A stretch of DNA of 64,000 nt, from positions 4,216,001 to 4,280,000 of the forward strand of contig NC_015321.1 in assembly GCF_000194605.1 (NCBI RefSeq), read 5' to 3'. The translations under genes were made by a program, and so were the position numbers. How positions within the stretch are numbered: position 1 is the stretch's first letter; each line of letters begins with the position of its first letter. The stretch is from Fluviicola taffensis DSM 16823 (GTDB lineage Bacteria > Bacteroidota > Bacteroidia > Flavobacteriales_D > Crocinitomicaceae). Below the pieces are notes generated by a model. The model had not been told where the DNA came from, searched no databases, and saw only the letters and a program-made list of their open reading frames with translations. Of this stretch, positions 57,960 to 64,000 are shown in pieces.

Positions 57960-58910
57960 TCACTTACTCCAAATCCGAGTATTCAAATTTAAGTCTTCCA
58001 CAATACTTATCATCAGCGATACATAACTCACATATTTTTTAAGCAATTCCGGATCTAATGCAGACTTAAACATTCGTGGATCAAATAAATTACTCATCAC
58101 AGGCAGTGCCAAAAAGAAATGACCATCTACGAATGAAAACCAGATATAGCCATTTTCCAGTCGAAATTTGGTGAGTCGTTGCATCAAAGATGGAGTCAAA
58201 ATGTAGCGTGCTTCTACTTCATCGAGACCATAAACGGCAAAGTATTTTTCAAACTGTGGATCTTCCAATTTGATGAGTGGATCGGTTCCGCCCCAAACTG
58301 TATTCTTCTGTATATATCGACCAATTCCACCCAATGAGTTTTCAAAAAAATCGGGAACAACAACTGTTCTAGAATGAAAATGTTTGTTGAAATCTGCAGC
58401 AAAAAACAAGCCCCTAAAAATATCGTGGTAACTTTTCTGTCCAGAATCATTGTGTTCTGTTTGAGCGTGTACTTCTGCAAAAGAAATGGCTGTTTCGCCA
58501 ATTAAACCCGTCACTAAATCTTCGGTAGAATACTTACTCACATACTCTGTAAAAAGCGAACTAGCCACAAATGTTTTACGAGAAATTCCATCTTCAGGAT
58601 TGTATTCCAATCGACTATCCAAGAATGAAATCATTCGATTGATAACTCCATTCTTGTATTCCGTCTTGAGTTTTTTCTTGAATTTCCGATAGAAGTGTCT
58701 AAAAATGAACCATCCAACTACTAGTAGTGAAACTCCAATTAAAATGCCCCGTATTTTTAGAAAAAAGACTAATACACCGATTAGCACAATCAACAAAAAC
58801 CACAACAGGAAAAACTTCTTTAAAAAAGATTTTCGCTGATTATCTAACGGTTTTAATACAGAAACTAACTCTTTTTCGTAGAAAAATTCAAATTCTTTTA
58901 TTGTTTTCAT
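57960..58910 (-). CDS. DUF3137-family membrane protein
   Basis: This 316-aa protein has two adjacent transmembrane helices at about 33-51 and 53-68 (WFLLIVLIGVLVFFL, GVLISVSLLVV-like). A large cytosolic domain follows with the DUF3137 hallmarks (GETAISFAEVHAQT; FRGLFFAADFNKHFHSRTVVVPDFFE; YILTPSLMQRLTKF). Family function is unknown. It is 37 nt downstream of the repeat protein gene and ends at a terminator. Confidence 0.85.
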   Translation of the reverse strand: MKTIKEFEFFYEKELVSVLKPLDNQRKSFLKKFFLLWFLLIVLIGVLVFFLKIRGILIGVSLLVVGWFIFRHFYRKFKKKLKTEYKNGVINRMISFLDSRLEYNPEDGISRKTFVASSLFTEYVSKYSTEDLVTGLIGETAISFAEVHAQTEHNDSGQKSYHDIFRGLFFAADFNKHFHSRTVVVPDFFENSLGGIGRYIQKNTVWGGTDPLIKLEDPQFEKYFAVYGLDEVEARYILTPSLMQRLTKFRLENGYIWFSFVDGHFFLALPVMSNLFDPRMFKSALDPELLKKYVSYVSLMISIVEDLNLNTRIWSK

Positions 58911-58947
58911 CCTATAAAATCAGCTCAAGAAAATTTGTTTCCCCTCC

Positions 58948-59790
58948 TTATTTTTGAAGAGCAAATTTCACCTCTCCGTCATTTATTTTATCTACAATCA
59001 CTAAAAAGCAATAACGATAAGATGCATTCTGTTCTACTAAACCATCCGTTTTACGGTAATTCAACGTAATAACACCGTCTTTTTTCACCAAACTTTCAAC
59101 AGAAAACTCAACTTGTTTATTTGTTTCAGCATCAATAATTGCAATGACAAATTGTTTCGAAAAATCGATTTCAGTCGGCATTCCATTTTCACCCATAATT
59201 GGCGCCATTCCAAATAATTTATCAAACTCTTCCTGAGTGGTAATTTTTGGATAAAAGAATTCTCCTTTTTCAACGGTATTATTTACGAAATAACGGTCTG
59301 CAACTTTGAAAGCAATCTTTCCTTGTTGATTTGCATCTTCAATGGTTACTTTTCCATCGTATTTTTTATCTACAACAAGTATCAAACAACGACGGAAATA
59401 AGTAGAAGAAGTTGATGTCTCTTCGGTTTTAAGGTATGTAAATGTGATGTCTGTTCCCAATTTCAACAAACTTTTAGGTTCCAATTTCACCTCCTTATTA
59501 GAAATCATATCAATTACCGCAATCACATATTGTTTAGAGAAATCAATGGGAGTTGGCGATCCATTTTTCCCCATCACTGTTGCCATTCCAAATAACTTAT
59601 CGAACTCTTCTTGATTGGTGATTTTCGGATAAAAGAAAACGCCGTCTTCAACCGTATTATTGACAAAATAACGTTGAGCAACTGTATAAGGAACTTTCTT
59701 TGCTTTACTTTTTTTAGATCCAGCAAAAGCAAAGGAAGTAAAGCTTGTGAAAATAACCATTGCCAATCCAATCTTTTTCAAATTTTTCAT
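58948..59790 (-). CDS. Secreted protein with two tandem repeats of about 120 residues
   Basis: This 280-aa protein starts at the ATG at 59790 (MKNLKKIGLAMVIFTSFTSFAFA, signal peptide); a further upstream ATG at 59853 would add 21 basic residues and is less likely. Two copies of a domain follow, each with QRYFVNNTVEDGVFFYPKIT or DRYFVNNTVEKGEFFYPKIT, EEFDKLFGMA, DFSKQYVIAVID / DFSKQFVIAIID, and CLILVVDK / CFLVIVDK. An internal duplication is obvious. The fold resembles small protease-inhibitor-like secreted domains of Bacteroidota, but this is unproven. Confidence 0.75.
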   Translation of the reverse strand: MKNLKKIGLAMVIFTSFTSFAFAGSKKSKAKKVPYTVAQRYFVNNTVEDGVFFYPKITNQEEFDKLFGMATVMGKNGSPTPIDFSKQYVIAVIDMISNKEVKLEPKSLLKLGTDITFTYLKTEETSTSSTYFRRCLILVVDKKYDGKVTIEDANQQGKIAFKVADRYFVNNTVEKGEFFYPKITTQEEFDKLFGMAPIMGENGMPTEIDFSKQFVIAIIDAETNKQVEFSVESLVKKDGVITLNYRKTDGLVEQNASYRYCFLVIVDKINDGEVKFALQK

Positions 59791-59833
59791 TTTGTTCGTT
59801 TTAAATATTCTTTTAATGCGTGAATTTGTTCTT

Positions 59834-61327
59834 TTACCAACCCAAAATATCACACATATTTATACTAAAGGTTTTAGAAGTATTGTCATCAAAATATACG
59901 GTTGCCCCAAGTCCGCGTAAACATCCCCAGCCATCATAACCTACTCGGAAACTATTGGTTTTATCGGTCACAGTTATATAGCGGTTTTTAAACGTTGGGT
60001 GATTGAAATCATACACGACTTTTACAATTCGGTCTTTCACATTTTCAACACCTCTTAAACGAATATCAAAATTGTAATATCCCGATTGATTTGTCTTAGG
60101 AACAGCAGTAACAATTGGATGAATATCAAAAGTGCTCAAATCATCTCTTGTTACTTGATTAATGGTCTCACAACCGTTAAACTCTACTTTAATAGATTTA
60201 CCATCTTTCAAATAAACAATTGCCTGCATGTTTGGTAAACAATAAGGTCCTTCGTAGGAAGTTTGATAATGCGGACCACTGCTTACAGTAATGTATTTGT
60301 TGGGAAAAGCGGAATGATCGTAAACATAAGTTACTCTGTCTACCAAAGGCTGTACGTTTGCTGCAATATTTAATCCGTAATCAATGTAAAAATGCCCTGT
60401 TGCAATACGTTCCCAGTGGCCATAAGGAGTGAAACTAGAAGCACTGATGTTGGATGATGGATTTTCAACTGGATTGTCGCTATTCCCCAACTCATAATCT
60501 TTGTTTATGACATAAGCTTCGGCACCATAACTACTCATCATCAACTTAAAGCAATCATAATCGACCCAGATATAGCCGTTTACTCCCCAATCTTTTCCCC
60601 AAGAATTCATAATCTTGAATGCGCGTTTATTATCGTCGTAACCAACTACTAACATCGCATGTCCACCACTCGTAACTTGTGTACATGAAAAAGGACTTGC
60701 TGACTTTTTGTATCCATAATTTGAAAAGCCAGATCCCAAACAAGAACCAATAACTACTGGTACATCGTTGCTCAAATGTTCTTTGAATTCATTGAAATTT
60801 AATCTGTTAATTAATCGATTCCAACCACTAATCCTATATTTAGAAGCTTGATTAACTAACTCTTGAGAAGGAACACTACAAGAATTTGCATTATCATAAG
60901 GCATTGTTTGCCAAGTAACGACTCCCTTTGTTTTCAATAAATTCAAGGCATCGTGTACATAAGTTCCACAATTTGGACCACAAGTACATTCTCTGATTTG
61001 ATTGTAGACAAATGCAGGACTCATAATCATATTGGTAGTTTTAGGTGATCCCCATTTGTTTTTTGCTGCAAAATAAAATGATGCCAATGCGTAAGTTGTT
61101 GACCAAGCCACACAAGAACCAATCTGTCCTTGACTTCCTGGATTTGGAAAGTAGCTTTCTGGAATAACATAAGAAGCCGGTAAATTACGCTCGGTAAAAG
61201 GAGAGCTAAAAGCAATTTTCAGTTTCTCATACTCGCCATTCGGCATTGGAGTATATCCTGTTGCTTGTTCCTGACTCCAAGAACTAAATGCGCAAAGAAG
61301 AATTAAAAGAGTATAAAGTGTTTTCAT
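59834..61327 (-). CDS. Papain-like (C1) peptidase with two C-terminal YEATS-like repeats
   Basis: This 497-aa protein has a signal peptide ending WSQ (19). The C1 papain-like domain (about 50-275) shows oxyanion Gln68, catalytic Cys72 (GQIGSCVAWS), His223 (SGGHAMLVVGYDD) and Asn241 (IMNSWGKDWGVNGYIWV). After about 290 there are two similar modules, VDRVTYVYDHSAFPNKYITV and DRIVKVVYDFNHPTFKNRYI, each ending in a Gly-rich strand pair (YDGWGCLRGLGATVYFDDN). These resemble prokaryotic YEATS beta-sandwich domains. The active site looks complete. Neighbours are small secreted proteins; processing or inhibitor relations are possible but unproven. Confidence 0.8.
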   Translation of the reverse strand: MKTLYTLLILLCAFSSWSQEQATGYTPMPNGEYEKLKIAFSSPFTERNLPASYVIPESYFPNPGSQGQIGSCVAWSTTYALASFYFAAKNKWGSPKTTNMIMSPAFVYNQIRECTCGPNCGTYVHDALNLLKTKGVVTWQTMPYDNANSCSVPSQELVNQASKYRISGWNRLINRLNFNEFKEHLSNDVPVVIGSCLGSGFSNYGYKKSASPFSCTQVTSGGHAMLVVGYDDNKRAFKIMNSWGKDWGVNGYIWVDYDCFKLMMSSYGAEAYVINKDYELGNSDNPVENPSSNISASSFTPYGHWERIATGHFYIDYGLNIAANVQPLVDRVTYVYDHSAFPNKYITVSSGPHYQTSYEGPYCLPNMQAIVYLKDGKSIKVEFNGCETINQVTRDDLSTFDIHPIVTAVPKTNQSGYYNFDIRLRGVENVKDRIVKVVYDFNHPTFKNRYITVTDKTNSFRVGYDGWGCLRGLGATVYFDDNTSKTFSINMCDILGW

Positions 61328-61336
61328 TTTTTAGAT

Positions 61337-61717
61337 TCAGAAAAAAGGTTCAAAACTTATTACAAAAAAGGTGTTTATTCCATCTTTTACAGCCCAATAG
61401 CCATTAAAAATGAGTAAGGTATTCTCTGCAGGAGTATTGTAATCCGCATCAGATGGAACTCTTTCTAAATTAATAGCGGCGCCTAATCCATATTTTGCAG
61501 AAGAACACGATTTATTTGTTTTCCCACTTATTCCAGCAGCAACTCCTTGTTCAACCATCTGTTTGTCAACAAAAAAGCATCCAGATTTTTTCGCGGAATC
61601 GTATCCGATAACATAACCACTCAAACTGGTTGTTTCGTTATTTTGAGCATGTGCTGATGTTCCTATCATTCCAAATGCGAAGAAAGCAAGAGCAACTTTT
61701 TTCAATGTATTTTTCAT
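61337..61717 (-). CDS. Small secreted protein (126 aa)
   Basis: A signal peptide (ending TSAHAQ, 25) is followed by a compact domain with Cys in KSGCFFVDKQ and KSCSSAKYG. Not recognised. It lies 9 nt upstream of the papain-like gene and probably shares its transcript, so it could be a partner or inhibitor of the peptidase; that is inference from position. Confidence 0.65.
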   Translation of the reverse strand: MKNTLKKVALAFFAFGMIGTSAHAQNNETTSLSGYVIGYDSAKKSGCFFVDKQMVEQGVAAGISGKTNKSCSSAKYGLGAAINLERVPSDADYNTPAENTLLIFNGYWAVKDGINTFFVISFEPFF

Positions 61718-61748
61718 ATTCTTTTATGTCTGAACTATTTCGCTTCAT

Positions 61749-62396
61749 TTATTTTGTTTCCCAACGAGTCACATAGAAATTATTTCCTTCTTTAATTCCC
61801 CAAACTTTTACCTGCCACATATAATCGGGAACGGTACTAATTCTATCAAAGATTATCGGCTGACTTTTATTTCCATTCAACATCCCACAAGAATTACAAT
61901 GGCTGTAATCACTCCAGTCATCCATAGTAGAACCTTTTGGCATATAACTACCTTCAAGCATTGTCTCTTTTTTAGAGCTTGAAGGAGTTCCTGGCTTTTT
62001 CGTTTGATTTGACTGTTGTTTGATAAACTCCGGAACAAGTTCTCTACGATTCATTATAGGAAGCTCAGATTTCACAACATATAAAACCAAGTAAGACTGT
62101 CCGTTGTCGCAAAGAACGTTTTTTACTTCTCCTTCTACTGTAATATTTTCTTCATTGAAAATTTCATAAAAACTTCCTGGCTCCGTATCAAAACAGATTG
62201 TCATTGTGTACGCATTTCCATCAGAAGCCACATAAGCTAAAAGTCCTTGCGTACTGCACCCACACGTTACTGTATTTGCACTGTTTTTATAATATGTTCC
62301 TGAAATTCGTTGATATCCTTGCTGAGCATAAGAAGCTGTCATTGCAAAAGCAAATACGAAAAATAATGTGGCTTTTTTTAATAAGATTGGTTTCAT
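61749..62396 (-). CDS. Secreted protein of unknown function (215 aa)
   Basis: It starts at the ATG at 62396 (MKPILLKKATLFFVFAFAMTASYAQ, signal peptide); an upstream ATG at 62459 gives a less likely N-terminus. It contains Cys-rich NTVTCGCSTQG and CNSCGMLNG segments and a mid-protein linker rich in Lys/Ser. The central part (EENITVEGEVKNVLCDNGQSYLVLYVV) could be an OB-type strand set. Not recognised. First of the run of secreted proteins on this strand. Confidence 0.65.
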   Translation of the reverse strand: MKPILLKKATLFFVFAFAMTASYAQQGYQRISGTYYKNSANTVTCGCSTQGLLAYVASDGNAYTMTICFDTEPGSFYEIFNEENITVEGEVKNVLCDNGQSYLVLYVVKSELPIMNRRELVPEFIKQQSNQTKKPGTPSSSKKETMLEGSYMPKGSTMDDWSDYSHCNSCGMLNGNKSQPIIFDRISTVPDYMWQVKVWGIKEGNNFYVTRWETK

Positions 62397-62609
62397 GTTT
62401 TTTGTTTTTAGTTTCAGCTCTTGATACAAAACACAGACCAAATTGATCCTATCCTGCATCTATTTTTTGTTTTATTTAAATCCAAATGTACTTCATGTGT
62501 TTTGTTTTATACTGGTAATTTTCACGCTTTTTTTAGGCGATTTTCACGCACTTTCAAGTCCAAAAACCATTCAAGTAATTGAAAATCAAAATCATCACTC
62601 TCATCTACT

Positions 62610-64000
62610 TTAATCTGTTTTGATTTTTTCAAATTCTGAAGGAGGAACTCCAAATTGTTTTTTAAAAACCTTTCCAAAATAAGATGGATCTTCAAATCCA
62701 ACAGTCCATGAGACATCCGAAATACTCATTCCGTTTTTGAGTAATTCAATGGCTTTTTGAAGACGGATATGTCGAATGAAATCAGCAGGTGTTTGCCCAA
62801 TAAGCGATTTGAGCTTTCTCGTAAGCTGACTTGAACTTAAGTTCGCAAATTCGGCAAGAGGATTCACTCCGAACTGGGAATTCGACAAATTACCCTCTGT
62901 TGCCGTAATGAGGGTTTGAAGAAATTCACGGTCTCTTTGAGAAAGTTCTGGAAGATCGTTTGAAAGTGGAATATTTCCATCAACAAATTTGTCGCGAAGC
63001 GCTTGCCTTAAACGCAGTATATTTCGAACCCGCAGTTTTAATTCTGCAACTGAAAAAGGTTTTGTGAGATAATCATCAGCCCCAATTTCAAGTCCAACTT
63101 CTTTATCTTCTTGGTCGGATTTAGCAGTAAGTAAAATGATTGGAATGTGTGATGTCAGATCATTATTTTTCAACTCACCACACAATTCAACACCATTCAT
63201 TTCGGGCATCATCACATCGCTAATCAGAATATCTGGAAGGTATTCCTTGGCCATTTCAACTCCTTGAATTCCATTTTCAGCCTCCATATATCGATATTGA
63301 TCTCCCAAGCATTCACAAATAAATTTGCGAAGTTGTTCTTGGTCTTCCACGACTAAAACTAGCGGAAGTTCTTCAGTTCCTGTTTCTATTTCTATTTCTC
63401 GATTTGCTGATTTCTCAATTAAATCTAATGGAACAAATTCTTCGGTAGAAACAGGATTTAATTCTGAATCATCTTTGTGATTCTCCATGTTTGCAAGTGA
63501 AATCGAAAAAACACATCCACTTTCTGGGGCATTTTTCACCGAAACTTCTCCTCCATGCATGATTGCTAGCTCTTTTACGATAGCTAATCCAATACCAGAT
63601 CCTGATTGAAAACGCTGATTTACAGAATCTACTTGATAAAAACGATCAAATACTTTATCTAATTGATTGTCAGGAATTCCTATTCCTGTATCTGCTACTG
63701 AAATCAATAAATGATTTTCTGAAATATCAATGGAGGTATATATAGTTCCTGAAGAAGGCGTGAATTTTAGAGCATTAGACAATAAATTAACCAAAATGGT
63801 AGTCAACGCTTCCGATGAATAGTAAAAAGGTTTCTGATTCAATTGTTGCTTTGCGCTTTCTGATATTTCTATTGTAAGCTCAATCCCCAATCGCAAAGCA
63901 TGTGAGTGAAACGCTTGTACATGCGCTTGTATTTCATTTAAAAGATTTCCATTTTGAAATTGAAGCTCGTATTGACCGCTTTCCATTTTCGATAAATCCA
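62610..64000 (-). CDS. Hybrid two-component sensor (HATPase, receiver, AraC), 3' part
   Basis: Only the C-terminal 463 or so residues are present; the gene runs off the right edge (the visible frame begins DLSKMESGQYELQF). In order: the end of a HisKA region, a HATPase domain (LVNLLSNALKFTPSSG; DTGIGIP; GSGIGLAIVKELAIMHGG), a receiver domain with the acceptor Asp in DILISDVMMPEMNGVEL and the Lys in DDYLTKPFS, and an AraC helix-turn-helix (SISDVSWTVGFEDPSYFGKVFKKQFG). This one-protein sensor-regulator layout is typical of Bacteroidota. The input domain lies outside, so the signal is unknown. Confidence 0.93.
   Translation of the reverse strand, partial: DLSKMESGQYELQFQNGNLLNEIQAHVQAFHSHALRLGIELTIEISESAKQQLNQKPFYYSSEALTTILVNLLSNALKFTPSSGTIYTSIDISENHLLISVADTGIGIPDNQLDKVFDRFYQVDSVNQRFQSGSGIGLAIVKELAIMHGGEVSVKNAPESGCVFSISLANMENHKDDSELNPVSTEEFVPLDLIEKSANREIEIETGTEELPLVLVVEDQEQLRKFICECLGDQYRYMEAENGIQGVEMAKEYLPDILISDVMMPEMNGVELCGELKNNDLTSHIPIILLTAKSDQEDKEVGLEIGADDYLTKPFSVAELKLRVRNILRLRQALRDKFVDGNIPLSNDLPELSQRDREFLQTLITATEGNLSNSQFGVNPLAEFANLSSSQLTRKLKSLIGQTPADFIRHIRLQKAIELLKNGMSISDVSWTVGFEDPSYFGKVFKKQFGVPPSEFEKIKTD

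Noticed and set aside
1-64000. tRNA or rRNA genes and an integrase as array anchors
   Set aside because: None was recognisable on either strand; no protein shows the RHRY tyrosine-recombinase motifs.

Overview
The window comes from an AT-rich Bacteroidota chromosome, most likely Flavobacteriales and possibly a Crocinitomicaceae/Fluviicola-like organism. The evidence is type IX secretion C-terminal sorting domains, TAnnTTTG promoter elements, BACON and GEVED domains, DUF3137, and hybrid sensors ending in an AraC domain. This placement is inference from gene content.

Three regions are visible. (1) Positions 1-566 hold the start of a probable MBL-fold hydrolase and a GNAT acetyltransferase. (2) Positions 665-50054 hold one long array of gene cassettes. 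Apart from one transposase, every cassette gene lies on the minus strand. The cassettes are separated by imperfect palindromes that run from AAC to GTT, in two main size classes: about 124 bp and about 70 bp. I count 23 such sites bounding 21 cassettes; two sites are split by IS1182 copies and one weak site may be split by an IS110 element. Each cassette carries matching ends: the bases after GTT at one end are the reverse complement of the bases before AAC at its other end, commonly 9-10 bp and then more after a 2-nt mismatch. This is how integron cassettes are built (TTRRRY/RYYYAAC ends), but the cores do not fit the classical consensus and no tyrosine recombinase or integrase is in the window. 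Five identical copies of cassette A (a lipoprotein) and three of cassette B (a T9SS-sorted protein) join different neighbours exactly at GTT, which maps the crossover point.

Cassette contents: an ABC export operon with TetR (785-4891); lipoprotein A and secreted protein B in several copies; an orphan protein next to an IS110 element; an ankyrin-repeat protein; two small proteins between two IS1182 copies; a 9.6-kb RND efflux/Dps/TetR operon; a pentapeptide-like protein; a Crp/Fnr regulator with an epimerase-barrel fusion; a HARE-HTH protein; a 7.1-kb copper-resistance operon (AraC, CopA, HMA proteins, multicopper oxidase); a T9SS protein whose upstream region carries an IS4 insertion; a C10 peptidase; a 54-aa membrane protein; and two small lipoproteins. 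The RND and copper operons are each additionally flanked by a second family of hairpins (GCTCTTT...AATGTGC) and by AT-rich inverted repeats. The two TetR operons share an almost identical 14-bp operator.

(3) From 50055 to the end the sequence looks like ordinary chromosome: a plus-strand GbsR/MarR-regulated RND efflux operon with a clear operator and terminator, then minus-strand secreted or membrane proteins (esterase, DUF3137, a repeat protein, a papain-like peptidase with YEATS-like repeats, small secreted proteins) and the 3' part of a hybrid two-component sensor. No tRNA, rRNA or CRISPR array was seen.
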